Below are positions 1 through 8,213 of a DNA stretch of 64,000 bases, piece by piece. The notes below the pieces were generated by a model. The model had not been told where the DNA came from and made no database searches. It worked only from the letters and a program-made list of their open reading frames with translations. Position 1 is the stretch's first letter, and every line of letters begins with the position of its first letter. A program made the position numbers and the translations under genes. This stretch comes from Granulosicoccus sp964390335 (GTDB taxonomy: Bacteria > Pseudomonadota > Gammaproteobacteria > Granulosicoccales > Granulosicoccaceae), in the NCBI GenBank assembly GCA_964390335.1, contig CAYMHU010000016.1, forward strand, positions 1 through 64,000, given 5' to 3'.

Positions 1-265
1 ACCGAGTACCGCTTGCCAGGGGTTCATCAGCAAAGCCTGATTCGCATTGGCTCGCAAACTATTTTGTTCGCGTACTGACTATATGTATCTGGGTTTAGGA
101 AATTTTTTCGCTTGTTCGTATATTTATTGAGTTCATAGGCCTGCTTGCATAACGGGCAAGGGATATTTTATGGCTTTCTTCCTAAAGGCAGGCAAAGTTT
201 GAACGAAGACAGGCATTGCTTCGAGAGTTACATATAATAAACCGACCCTCGGCTGAGGACAGGAA
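1..265. other. Window edge and leader, no confident gene
   Basis: The plus strand is open from base 1 to a TGA at 76-78. This could be the last 25 codons of a gene starting left of the window, ending in Leu-Phe-Ala-Tyr, but 25 residues are too few to recognise. The remainder, up to the dctM stop, is AT-rich. A short CCTC/GAGG stem lies just beyond the dctM stop and could be a weak terminator for the TRAP operon, but its stem is only 4-5 bp. I see nothing else here. Confidence 0.3.
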
Positions 266-1609
266 TCAATACACAAGCCACAAAGCAATAGACGGAAACG
301 CGATCAACAAGCCAACACGCACCAAATCACTCACGAGAAACGGCCACACACCCTGATAGGTGCGCTTTATTGGGATGTCTTTCGCCATGGACTGAATAAT
401 AAATAGGTTCATGCCAACAGGCGGTGTAATCAGTCCTACCTCCACAACAATTAAGGCCAGGATGCCGAACCAGATAGCGGTCATTTCCTGCGACATGCCA
501 AAATCCAGCGTTTCTATAATTGGAAAGAAAATAGGAATGGTGAGAAGAATCATGGACAGGCTATCCATGACACAACCCAGTACTAAATAGAAAATCAGAA
601 TAAGCAGCAATATCATCATTGCGCTGTAGCCCTGTCCGTTAACCCAATCTGCAATTAGCTGTGGAGTTTGGGTGAATGCCAGAAAGGTATTAAATAACTG
701 AGCGCCAAGAATAATAAAGAAGATCATGGCCGATGCACTGGCAGTGTTCAGAATACACTCCATGATGTTGTGCCGTGTAATACCACCTGTTAACACACCA
801 TACAGACCAGTGGCTACCGCGCCTACCGCTGCACCTTCGGTTGGGCTAAACAATGCTTGCACACCGGGCTTCACCCAGTTCCAGTCTGCTGCAATGCCAC
901 CAATAACCAAACCAAAGATGAGTATGACCGGCCAAACCTTCACGAAGGATTTGAATCGCGCTCGGTAAGGTACACGTTCCGCAACGGTTGCGCTATCGGG
1001 TCTGAACCGCACATAGATCATGACCACCAGCATGTAGCCAAGTGCTGCCAACACACCCGGAATCATCGCTGCCAGAAACATCTTCACAATATTCTGTTCA
1101 GTCATGATGGCGTAAATAACGAGAATGACTGATGGCGGAATTAAAATACCCAGCGTGCCACCTGCTGCAAGCACGCCTGTAGATAGCGCATCGGAATATC
1201 CGCGTTTGCGCATTTCAGGTAATGCAATTTGACCCATGGTGCTTGCTGTTGCTAGCGATGATCCGCATACCGCTCCAAAACCAGCACAGGCCCCAACGGT
1301 AGCCATAGCAACGCCGCCTTTTTTATGCCCGAGCCAATCACTTGCGGCGTTAAACAACGATGCAGAAATGCCTGACTTGGTGGCGAATTGCCCCATCAAT
1401 AAAAACAACGGCACAATCGATAGTGAGTAACTTGAAAACGTATCGTAGGTTAACGACTTCATTTGACTGAGCACCGCGTTGGGATGCCCCAAAACTATCC
1501 AGCTGCCTACAAACCCTGTGATGGCCATGGCTGCGGCAATGGGCATACGCAGAAAAATGGCTAATAGCAGCAATCCAAACGCAACAAGTGATAGCTCCAT
1601 ACCACTCAT
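266..1609 (-). CDS. dctM: TRAP transporter large permease subunit (DctM family)
   Basis: This is the large membrane subunit of a tripartite ATP-independent periplasmic transporter, which couples cation entry to uptake of organic acids. It has 447 residues, normal for DctM, and about a dozen hydrophobic segments. The family signature is visible near residues 95-165: a Gly-rich GACAGFGAVCGSS stretch followed by GTLGILIPPSV. Its ATG overlaps the end of the small permease gene by 4 bases, and the binding protein lies further upstream on the same strand, giving the order dctP-dctQ-dctM. The pobA and ligABC genes next door suggest an aromatic acid or a ring-cleavage dicarboxylate as substrate; that is inference, since the permease sequence does not reveal it. 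Confidence 0.93.
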   Translation of the reverse strand: MSGMELSLVAFGLLLLAIFLRMPIAAAMAITGFVGSWIVLGHPNAVLSQMKSLTYDTFSSYSLSIVPLFLLMGQFATKSGISASLFNAASDWLGHKKGGVAMATVGACAGFGAVCGSSLATASTMGQIALPEMRKRGYSDALSTGVLAAGGTLGILIPPSVILVIYAIMTEQNIVKMFLAAMIPGVLAALGYMLVVMIYVRFRPDSATVAERVPYRARFKSFVKVWPVILIFGLVIGGIAADWNWVKPGVQALFSPTEGAAVGAVATGLYGVLTGGITRHNIMECILNTASASAMIFFIILGAQLFNTFLAFTQTPQLIADWVNGQGYSAMMILLLILIFYLVLGCVMDSLSMILLTIPIFFPIIETLDFGMSQEMTAIWFGILALIVVEVGLITPPVGMNLFIIQSMAKDIPIKRTYQGVWPFLVSDLVRVGLLIAFPSIALWLVY

Positions 1610-2181
1610 TGTGCTGGCCCCTTAGCAATCAGTGCATTGAAGGATCGCCAAACGGTGTATAACGAAATTATCGTGAATAGCGCGCACGCCAGCACACCAA
1701 CTGCATAGCCATACCACGTGGGCCAACCCAATATATATGTACTCTCGGGTGCGAATGGCTTATATCCAAAGCCAAGTAGATCGCGTGTTTCTTGACTAAA
1801 CCAGGTTACTCGCTCGCCCATACCCATCCAGATGCGCCAGGTAATGACCATCGCAATGAGTGAGATGGCAATATCGCCTATAACATCCAATAGAATATTA
1901 AAGCGACGAGGAAATGCATTAGCCAGAATATCGACTCGCACGTGGCCACGATTTAACTGACACCACGGCAGAAAACAAAATACGGCTACAGCAGAACCAA
2001 CTTCAACAAGTTCAAAGTCGCCGCGGATAGGTGCCAACCCATAACCGGTTAACGCTCGACCAATAACCGATACGACCGTTAGAACCGCAATCCCCACTAA
2101 CACCAGCCCACCAAAGCAAGCTAACCATTTAGCCGGATGCTTAAGCAGGTTTCCAGTGCGTGCTTCGAGAGATAGACTCAT
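1606..2181 (-). CDS. dctQ: TRAP transporter small permease subunit (DctQ family)
   Basis: A 191-residue protein with four hydrophobic segments (roughly residues 20-40, 60-75, 100-120 and 150-172), as expected for DctQ. The motif LPWCQLNRGHVRVD, around residues 71-84, matches the conserved region of this family. It pairs with the large permease, with which it overlaps by 4 bases, to form the membrane part of a TRAP transporter. The gap to the upstream binding-protein gene contains a terminator-like hairpin, so less permease than binding protein is probably made. Confidence 0.9.
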   Translation of the reverse strand: MSLSLEARTGNLLKHPAKWLACFGGLVLVGIAVLTVVSVIGRALTGYGLAPIRGDFELVEVGSAVAVFCFLPWCQLNRGHVRVDILANAFPRRFNILLDVIGDIAISLIAMVITWRIWMGMGERVTWFSQETRDLLGFGYKPFAPESTYILGWPTWYGYAVGVLACALFTIISLYTVWRSFNALIAKGPAQ

Positions 2182-2200
2182 TGGCTTCCATCAAAAAATA

Positions 2201-2223
2201 TAGCCCCGACACAGTCGAGGCTA
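2201..2223 (-). terminator. Intra-operon hairpin between dctP and dctQ
   Basis: Two 10-base arms (2201-2210 and 2214-2223) pair with a single mismatch around a 3-base loop. Read on the minus strand, the hairpin follows the dctP stop and is followed by a run of six T within ATATTTTTTG. It therefore looks like an intrinsic terminator that part of the transcription passes through, which would give more binding protein than permease. Its position and polarity are seen directly; partial read-through is inferred. Confidence 0.7.
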
Positions 2224-2266
2224 CATTTACTTACAGACTAATAAAATCTTATTAACAGATTTTATA

Positions 2267-3289
2267 CTACTTAGCTTCAGATGCCATAAGCTGTGCTGCA
2301 GTGTCGTACATACCCTGACCATCCAAACCTTTATCATTCATTTCTGCAATCCAATCGGTCACGATTGTAGCCCCAATGGTTTTGATGTCGTTTGTGGCTT
2401 CATCGCTCAAGGTGTGCATTTCGTTGCCAGTTCCTTTGGTAACTTCTAACGATCGTGTATCACCTTCATCCATTGCGCGACCTGCCCAACCTGAAGCATC
2501 AACACCTGAGTTGGCATCAATAATCGCTTTTAGATCGTCAGGCAATTTGTTATAGCTATTCTTATTCATCGCCCAGATAAAAAACGTATTGTACATTGAG
2601 TTATCACCCGCTGGTGTAGTATGACTATCAGCTAACTCGTGCACTTTAAGCGGTACTACGATTTCCCAAGGTATAACCCCGCCATCGACTACGCCCTTTG
2701 AGAGGTTTTCCGGAAACGCGGGTACTGGCATACCCACTGGAGAAGCACCCATTGCTTCCAATAATTTGTTGGCTAAACGGGAAGGTCCACGCAGCTTTAA
2801 GCCATTGAAGTCATCAGCCGATTTTATTGCCGGCCCTTTTTTATGAATAATGCCAGGACCGTGCACATGAACCGCAATCAAATGCACATCGTTCATGCGG
2901 TCGGTGAGGTATTTTTCAGAATACAACCACGCGGCGCGAGAAGACTGTTCAGCGCTGTTGCTAGTCATAAAAGGTAGTTCGAAAGCTTCACTTTCTGGGA
3001 AGCGTCCGGGTGTATAGGCAGGCAACGCCCATCCACCATCAATAACACCATCACGAATCTGGTCGTACAGTGCTGGCGGCTTGCCGCCCAGTTGCATGCC
3101 CGGATACAGTTCAATCTTTAAACGACCACCACTTTCTTCCATGACTTTATCTGCCCACGGCTTCATAAAGCCAGCTGGCACCGCGCTTTTCGGGGATACA
3201 AAATGTTGAAACCGCAGAGTAAACTCCTGCGCCAACACTTGCCCGCTACAAACAAGCGCGATAGCACCTGCGATTAATACCTTCTTCAT
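2267..3289 (-). CDS. dctP: TRAP transporter substrate-binding protein (DctP family)
   Basis: The periplasmic receptor of the TRAP system. It has 340 residues, starts with a signal peptide ending in Val-Leu-Ala (cleavage near residue 20), and then shows a typical DctP fold sequence. The region around residues 146-170 (GPGIIHKKGPAIKSADDFNGL then KLRGPSR) carries the conserved Arg expected to bind a substrate carboxylate. A strong ribosome-binding site, AGGAGAAGAGGT, lies immediately before the ATG. It is the first gene of the dctPQM operon. The exact ligand cannot be read from the sequence; an aromatic acid such as 4-hydroxybenzoate or protocatechuate is the favourite from context. Confidence 0.92.
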   Translation of the reverse strand: MKKVLIAGAIALVCSGQVLAQEFTLRFQHFVSPKSAVPAGFMKPWADKVMEESGGRLKIELYPGMQLGGKPPALYDQIRDGVIDGGWALPAYTPGRFPESEAFELPFMTSNSAEQSSRAAWLYSEKYLTDRMNDVHLIAVHVHGPGIIHKKGPAIKSADDFNGLKLRGPSRLANKLLEAMGASPVGMPVPAFPENLSKGVVDGGVIPWEIVVPLKVHELADSHTTPAGDNSMYNTFFIWAMNKNSYNKLPDDLKAIIDANSGVDASGWAGRAMDEGDTRSLEVTKGTGNEMHTLSDEATNDIKTIGATIVTDWIAEMNDKGLDGQGMYDTAAQLMASEAK

Positions 3290-3461
3290 ACCTCTTCTCC
3301 TGATAACAATGATCTTAAAAACAGTGCGTTCAGCAAGCTACCACACACTCCCAATAACGGGCAGTTGGTTAACCTTATCCCACTGGCCCTACTCCATCAC
3401 AAATACCGCCGACAAACAATAAAAATTTACGCATCGACACGTCTATGAGTCGCAACTGACC

Positions 3462-4637
3462 TTAAAAGTCGAGACCGACATAATTCTCGGCAATCATTGC
3501 CTGCCCAACTTCCGACGAGTGGACGTAATCAAACTCAGCCCGCTGCATTTTCTTCTCGAATGCACTGTGCTCATCAAACTGATGAACCAGATTTGTCAGG
3601 TACCAGCTGAACCGCTCTACCTTCCAAACGCGACTCAATGCATCGCGCGAATAGTTCTGTAAACCGCTTTCATCGGCGTTTTTCCAAGCCGTAATTGCAC
3701 GGGCAAGTCGCCTAACATCCGCGATGGCAAGATTTAATCCTTTGGCTCCAGTCGGCGGCACTATATGCGCAGCATCACCTGCTAGAAACAGTCGTCCATA
3801 ACTCATTTGTTGCGCTACAAACGAGCGCAGCGGTGCAATGGACATCTCCAACGGTTCGCCAGTAATGACGCCTTCACCCAACACACCAAGGCGCTTTTTG
3901 AACGTTGACCAGAATAAATCAATGGGCCAATCATCAACCGTTTCACCTGGCTTTGTTTGCACATAATAGCGAGAGCGCGTCTCGGAACGCATAGACGCTA
4001 GCGCGAAACCATCTTGATGGTTTGCATACACCACATTCTTCGCAACCGGTGGCTGATCGACCAATACGCCAAGCCAACCAAACGGATACACGCGTTCAAA
4101 TTGAGTTGTTTGTTCTGATGGCATTGATTGTCTGGATACGCCATGGAATCCATCACAACCTGCAATTAGCTGTGCGTTAATTTCAACTGAATCGCCGTTG
4201 GGATTAGTAAAGCCTGCCTTCGGCGAATGGCTGTCAAGATCACTCAATTGAGTATCGGGGCAATCCCAAAAGATGGGTTGGTTACGTGCTTCACAGGCTT
4301 CGATTAAATCACGCGTAATTTCCGTTTGACCATACACGGTCACGTAATGACCCGTAATTGCCTTAACTGGCACCTCAAACGCATCACCATCGAAGCTTAA
4401 AATAAGACCGTCGTGATCGATACGTTCTGCGCGCAGTCGCGAATCGCAGCCTGCTTCTGTCATGGCTTCAACGGTGCCTCGTTCCAGCACGCCAGCTCTA
4501 ATGCGCTCTAGTACGCGCTCTTTCGTTGTTCGCTCAACAATGATGTTGTCTATACCGTTTTGGTATAGCAACTGACTCAGTAGTAAACCTGCCGGGCCTG
4601 CGCCAATAATAAGTACAGAACAGTTTTCTTTTATCAT
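3462..4637 (-). CDS. pobA: 4-hydroxybenzoate 3-monooxygenase
   Basis: This FAD-dependent hydroxylase converts 4-hydroxybenzoate to protocatechuate using NAD(P)H and O2 in the cytoplasm. At 391 residues it has the usual PobA length. The N-terminal Rossmann motif GAGPAG is at residues 12-17, the long RIRAGVLERGTV element typical of PobA follows near 46-57, and the second FAD motif LFLAGDAAHIVPPTGAKGLN is near residue 285. It is co-directional with, and 4 bases overlapped by, the GntR regulator gene. The divergent ligABC genes then take protocatechuate onward, so the locus forms a coherent pathway. Confidence 0.95.
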   Translation of the reverse strand: MIKENCSVLIIGAGPAGLLLSQLLYQNGIDNIIVERTTKERVLERIRAGVLERGTVEAMTEAGCDSRLRAERIDHDGLILSFDGDAFEVPVKAITGHYVTVYGQTEITRDLIEACEARNQPIFWDCPDTQLSDLDSHSPKAGFTNPNGDSVEINAQLIAGCDGFHGVSRQSMPSEQTTQFERVYPFGWLGVLVDQPPVAKNVVYANHQDGFALASMRSETRSRYYVQTKPGETVDDWPIDLFWSTFKKRLGVLGEGVITGEPLEMSIAPLRSFVAQQMSYGRLFLAGDAAHIVPPTGAKGLNLAIADVRRLARAITAWKNADESGLQNYSRDALSRVWKVERFSWYLTNLVHQFDEHSAFEKKMQRAEFDYVHSSEVGQAMIAENYVGLDF

Positions 4638-5347
4638 TGCGTGTCGCTTACCAAGGCCAGTTGCGGTAACGTTTCTCTGGTTTTAATGGCTACATCAACA
4701 TTTTGATGAGCCAACTTTGCATGCTCTACCAGAAGTGCAAACGCACGTGCACCTTCGGCATCGTGAATGGCTTGTACCACTTGCCGATGATGATGTTGGC
4801 CGATGATTAATGAGTCCCAGAAACGATTGAAGTCGCGGTGTGTAATCGGAAATGCTGAAGGCCCGGCAAATGGTAATAAGTATGATCGCTTAACTTCTGC
4901 GTACAGGATATCGCTACCGGACAGCTCCGCTATGCAAAGATGAAAATCCAGATTGAGCTGATCGTACTCCCCAACATCGTTTCCTGAACTGCCCTGCTGA
5001 ATAACGTTGTCTAGTTCCGCTAGTACAACGTAAACCTGTTGTAGCTCTGCCTTTGACACTTGACGCTCAGCTGCCTTTTGCGCAGCAGCACCTTCGAGGA
5101 TGCCGCGCAAATCGATTGCATCATAGACATCCCTTAACGAAAAACTGCGAACCGTGAAGCCAGACTTATCGCGCACCAGTAAGCCTTCGCCTTCAAGCTT
5201 TATCAGTGCCTCGCTAACTGGCGTGCGTGACACATCCAGGTGCTCGGCCAAGTGGCTGGCCCTTAATTTGGTGCCACCTATCAGTTCGCCAGACACAATT
5301 TGACTGCGTAATTGATACAGCACCGATTTCCACTGCAATTCGCTCAT
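4634..5347 (-). CDS. GntR family transcriptional regulator (FCD subfamily)
   Basis: A winged-helix repressor or activator of the FadR/FCD type. I chose the ATG at 5347 (Met-Ser-Glu-Leu-Gln-Trp, 237 residues). An extended frame upstream would run through the operator region and adds residues unlike the family. The N-terminal HTH includes ASHLAEHLDVSRTPVSEALI (about residues 34-53), and the C-terminal part is the alpha-helical ligand-binding FCD domain with spaced Asp/His residues. It sits between pobA and the divergent ligABC and very likely controls both in response to 4-hydroxybenzoate, protocatechuate or a cleavage product. Repeats in the shared intergenic region are candidate operators. 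Confidence 0.9.
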   Translation of the reverse strand: MSELQWKSVLYQLRSQIVSGELIGGTKLRASHLAEHLDVSRTPVSEALIKLEGEGLLVRDKSGFTVRSFSLRDVYDAIDLRGILEGAAAQKAAERQVSKAELQQVYVVLAELDNVIQQGSSGNDVGEYDQLNLDFHLCIAELSGSDILYAEVKRSYLLPFAGPSAFPITHRDFNRFWDSLIIGQHHHRQVVQAIHDAEGARAFALLVEHAKLAHQNVDVAIKTRETLPQLALVSDTQ

Positions 5348-5459
5348 AACTGGATATTTGCATGGATTAACTGCATTTTGCAACCTGATTTTGTTGTATT
5401 TTGCGATATTTGCATGCAAAATAGCGAAACTAATGATATTCGACGCTGGTAGCGCAACA
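5348..5459. promoter_or_regulatory. Divergent control region between the GntR gene and ligA
   Basis: This 112-base region separates two divergently transcribed operons and holds a dense set of repeats. GATATTTGCATG occurs twice in direct orientation, at 5353-5364 and 5405-5416. ATTTTGC occurs at 5375-5381 and 5398-5404, and its inverse GCAAAAT is at 5416-5422, making an inverted repeat with an 11-base spacer. FadR-type GntR regulators bind short inverted repeats in their own promoter, so these are the natural candidate operators. No -35/-10 pair can be assigned with certainty because the whole region is AT-rich. Confidence 0.65.
5353..5416 (+). repeat. Pair of 12-base direct repeats
   Basis: The exact 12-mer GATATTTGCATG is found at 5353-5364 and again at 5405-5416, 52 bases apart start to start, which is close to five helical turns. 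The second copy lies inside the ATTTTGC/GCAAAAT inverted repeat. The spacing would place two bound dimers on the same DNA face. Confidence 0.75.
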
Positions 5460-5870
5460 ATGGCAAACGACAAAGAATACGATGACATACCCGGCACAAT
5501 AGTGTTCGATAGCGATATGGCAGCTAAGGGCTACCATCTAAACCAGTTCTGTATCAGTTTGCGGACCCAACCCAATCGCGATGCGTTCAAAGCCGACCCC
5601 GAAAAGTACATCGATCAATACCCGGTAACCCCGGAACAACGTGAAGCCGCACTCAATCAGCAATGGAATCGATTGCTCGAGTTAGGTGGCAATATCTATT
5701 ACACCTCTAAGCTCGCCGCTTTTCATGGGATTAACTTTCAGGAATTAGCAGGCATCATGACCGGCAAAGGGTCCGTTGCCTATCGAGAAATGATGATCAA
5801 TGGAGGACGCTCGATCGAAGGTAATCGTTATGTATCCGAACAAGATCAATCTAATAAGGAAGACAACTAA
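5460..5870 (+). CDS. ligA: Protocatechuate 4,5-dioxygenase alpha subunit
   Basis: The small subunit of the extradiol ring-cleavage enzyme that opens protocatechuate to 4-carboxy-2-hydroxymuconate semialdehyde. I chose the ATG at 5460 because it gives the family N-terminus with DIPGTIVFD at residues 10-18 and a normal length of 136 residues; a longer frame starts inside the operator region. The ribosome-binding site is weak. Its TAA overlaps the ATG of ligB by one base, so the two subunits are translationally coupled. Confidence 0.93.
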   Translation: MANDKEYDDIPGTIVFDSDMAAKGYHLNQFCISLRTQPNRDAFKADPEKYIDQYPVTPEQREAALNQQWNRLLELGGNIYYTSKLAAFHGINFQELAGIMTGKGSVAYREMMINGGRSIEGNRYVSEQDQSNKEDN

Positions 5871-6709
5871 TGGCTTATATTTCTTCCGGCGTGGCTTGTT
5901 CGCATGTACCCGCGCTTGGCGTTGCAGCCGATACCGGTAAATCAGGCGACGACTACTACGCTCCTATATTCAAAGGCTTCGAATTTTCCAAACAATGGAT
6001 TAAAGACGAAAAGCCCGATCTTATTTTTCTGGTTTACAATGATCACTGCACCGCCTTCGATGCCAGAGTGATTCCAACGTTTGCCTTGGGCTGCGCAGCC
6101 GAGTTTCCACCGGCAGATGAAGGTTGGGGCCCCAGGCCGGTCCCTGTGGTTAAAGGGCATCAAACCTTAGCTGCACACATTGCGCAATCGTTAATACTGG
6201 ATTCATTCGACTTAACCATCATTAATGAGATGGAGGTGGATCACGGGTTAACCGTGCCGTTAACCATGATGTTTGGGCAACCTGAACAGTGGCCCTGCCC
6301 GGTTATTCCATTGGCAGTTAATGTGGTTCAATATCCCGCGCCACTCGGGAGCCGCTGCTACTCATTAGGTAAGGCTATTCGTAAAGCCATCGAATCTTTT
6401 CCCGAAGACTTAAAAGTGTGTGTGTTTGGTACTGGTGGCATGAGCCATCAGCTACAACATGAACGCGCGGGTTTAATCAATGCAGAATGGGATGCCCGCT
6501 TTATGGACTTGCTGGTTAACAATCCGGAGCAAGGCAGCATGATCGAGCATATCGAATACTTACGCGAAGCTGGCTCAGAAGGCATTGAGCTGGTTATGTG
6601 GTACGTGATGCGTGGTGCGCTGAACGATAAAGTTGAGGAGATACACCGGTTTTATCACGTACCCGCATCGAACACTGCCGTTGGGCATATGATTTTGGAG
6701 AACCGCTAA
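5870..6709 (+). CDS. ligB: Protocatechuate 4,5-dioxygenase beta subunit
   Basis: The catalytic subunit of the class III extradiol dioxygenase, holding the non-haem Fe(II). His12 and His59 match the two iron-binding histidines of LigB, and the C-terminal glutamate is expected in the EGIELVMWY stretch. The loop GTGGMSHQL carries the active-site His. The length of 279 residues is normal for the family. It is coupled to ligA and followed one base later by ligC. Confidence 0.95.
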   Translation: MAYISSGVACSHVPALGVAADTGKSGDDYYAPIFKGFEFSKQWIKDEKPDLIFLVYNDHCTAFDARVIPTFALGCAAEFPPADEGWGPRPVPVVKGHQTLAAHIAQSLILDSFDLTIINEMEVDHGLTVPLTMMFGQPEQWPCPVIPLAVNVVQYPAPLGSRCYSLGKAIRKAIESFPEDLKVCVFGTGGMSHQLQHERAGLINAEWDARFMDLLVNNPEQGSMIEHIEYLREAGSEGIELVMWYVMRGALNDKVEEIHRFYHVPASNTAVGHMILENR

Positions 6710-6710
6710 G

Positions 6711-7667
6711 ATGATTAAAATAGGTGTGGCAGGCGCGTACGGTGCTTTTGGATTAAAACATCTTGAGGCATTAAGCAACATTGACGATGCCCAGGTTAAT
6801 GCGATATTTGGCCCTAATCAGGATAAAATTAGCGCGCTAGCAAGTGAGCAGAACATCCCTAAGGCCTGCACCGACTTTGAAGACTTTCTCAGTCAGGACA
6901 TTGATGCCGTCATATTATCCACCCCCACGCAAATGCACTGCGAACAGTCAGTTAAGGCAATGCAGGCTGGCAAGCACACCTTCGCTGAAATCCCCATGGC
7001 CGATAGCCTGGCAGACGCCGAGAAGATGGATAAGGTGCAAAAAGAAACCGGCGTTGTTGGTATGGTTGGTCATGTACGACGCTTTAACCCATCGCACCAA
7101 TGGGTTAAAAACCGCATAGACGCTGGTGAATTTAATATTCAACAGATGGATGCCCAAACCTACTTTTTTCGCAGAACCAATACAAATGCCAAAGGTGAAC
7201 CGCGCAGTTGGACCGATCACCTGCTGTGGCATCACGCTTGTCACACGATAGATTTGTTTTTGTATCAAACCGGCGAAATACCAACCGAAGTCATGGGACT
7301 GCAAGGCCCTGCTCATCCGGAATTGGGTATAGCAATGGACATGACCATTGGTTTGAAAACACCATCGGGTAAGCTGTGTACCTTATCGTTATCGTTCAAT
7401 AACGATGGTCCTTTCGGTTCTTTCTTTCGCTACATTGGCGATACCGGCACTTACCTTGCGCGCTACGATGACTTGTACGATGGCAAGGAAAACCCGATAG
7501 ACTTATCCGGTGTTGCGGTATCCAATAACGGCATTGAATTAATTGATCGCGAGTTTATATCAGCGATTCAAGAAGGTCGGGAGCCAAACTCGAGTTTCGC
7601 TCAAGGTTTGGCGGCAATGAAAGTCATGCAATTGCTTGAAGATCAGATGGGTGTACTTAAGGTGTAG
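6711..7667 (+). CDS. ligC: 4-carboxy-2-hydroxymuconate-6-semialdehyde dehydrogenase
   Basis: An NAD(P)-dependent Gfo/Idh/MocA-fold enzyme of 318 residues that oxidises the ring-cleavage product (as its hemiacetal) to 2-pyrone-4,6-dicarboxylate. The N-terminal GAYGAFGLKH replaces the usual GxGxxG and is typical of LigC rather than of sugar dehydrogenases. The AEIPMAD and HLLWHHACHTIDLF segments are also typical of LigC. The start is one base after the ligB stop. The next enzymes of the pathway (LigI, LigJ, LigK) are not in this window. Confidence 0.92.
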   Translation: MIKIGVAGAYGAFGLKHLEALSNIDDAQVNAIFGPNQDKISALASEQNIPKACTDFEDFLSQDIDAVILSTPTQMHCEQSVKAMQAGKHTFAEIPMADSLADAEKMDKVQKETGVVGMVGHVRRFNPSHQWVKNRIDAGEFNIQQMDAQTYFFRRTNTNAKGEPRSWTDHLLWHHACHTIDLFLYQTGEIPTEVMGLQGPAHPELGIAMDMTIGLKTPSGKLCTLSLSFNNDGPFGSFFRYIGDTGTYLARYDDLYDGKENPIDLSGVAVSNNGIELIDREFISAIQEGREPNSSFAQGLAAMKVMQLLEDQMGVLKV

Positions 7668-7676
7668 ATTTGTTAG

Positions 7677-7709
7677 CTTGATGGCAATTTACGTAGTAGC
7701 CATCAAGCA
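7677..7709 (+). terminator. Hairpin between the convergent ligC and VOC genes
   Basis: GCTTGATGGC at 7677-7686 and GCCATCAAGC at 7700-7709 form a perfect 10-bp stem with a 13-base loop, ten bases after the ligC stop. The T-run after it is poor (AATTTATTC), so it may act as a weak bidirectional terminator or as an mRNA-stabilising end. Confidence 0.5.
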
Positions 7710-7749
7710 ATTTATTCACACAACGCAGCTATGCTATATATCAGCAACT

Positions 7750-8121
7750 TCAGCGATGTTGATCAATCAGGATTTTATTGCCATCGGGGTCGGTTAACAT
7801 AATACTGGCCGGGCCAATCGAGTTTTCATCAGCTTCTACATCTAAGCCAATATTATTTTCTTTTAAATGTTTTTGGATTTCGCGCACATCGTCGAATGAA
7901 TTAACTTCTTGCGCGTTTTGATCCCAACCAGGGTTGAACGTAAGAATGTTCTCTTCAAACATACCTTCAAATAAACCAATCAGATGATCGCCGTGCTTCA
8001 TGATCAGCCAATTTTGATCTATCTCACCAGCAAACGTTTGAAAACCCAGTTTTTCGTAGAATACTTTAGATTGAATCAGGTTTTTTACGGCTAAGCTAAC
8101 GGAAAACGCACCGAGCTTCAT
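7750..8121 (-). CDS. VOC (glyoxalase/bleomycin resistance) family protein
   Basis: A 123-residue single-domain vicinal-oxygen-chelate protein. I chose the ATG at 8121 because GAGGG lies 7 bases upstream; an in-frame GTG lies 6 bases earlier. The beta-alpha-beta-beta-beta pattern is clear, with SLAVKNLIQSKVFYEKLGF near the start and the closing IMLTDPDGNKILIDQ. Function in this family is diverse and the substrate cannot be deduced. It is separated from pyrF by a phosphoribosyltransferase gene and shows no pathway link to ligABC. Confidence 0.85.
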   Translation of the reverse strand: MKLGAFSVSLAVKNLIQSKVFYEKLGFQTFAGEIDQNWLIMKHGDHLIGLFEGMFEENILTFNPGWDQNAQEVNSFDDVREIQKHLKENNIGLDVEADENSIGPASIMLTDPDGNKILIDQHR

Positions 8122-8213
8122 TATCACACCCTCAATTAATTCAAGGCTTAATTGTATCGGCTGAGAAGTGCGTTGTTAATGGGCCGTATAGGTGGTATGT
8201 CCTATACAGACTA

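Noticed and set aside
5348..5497. 50-residue N-terminal extension of the GntR regulator
   Set aside because: It covers the operator repeats and the divergent ligA start, and its hydrophobic composition is unlike the HTH family. The ATG at 5347 gives the proper start.
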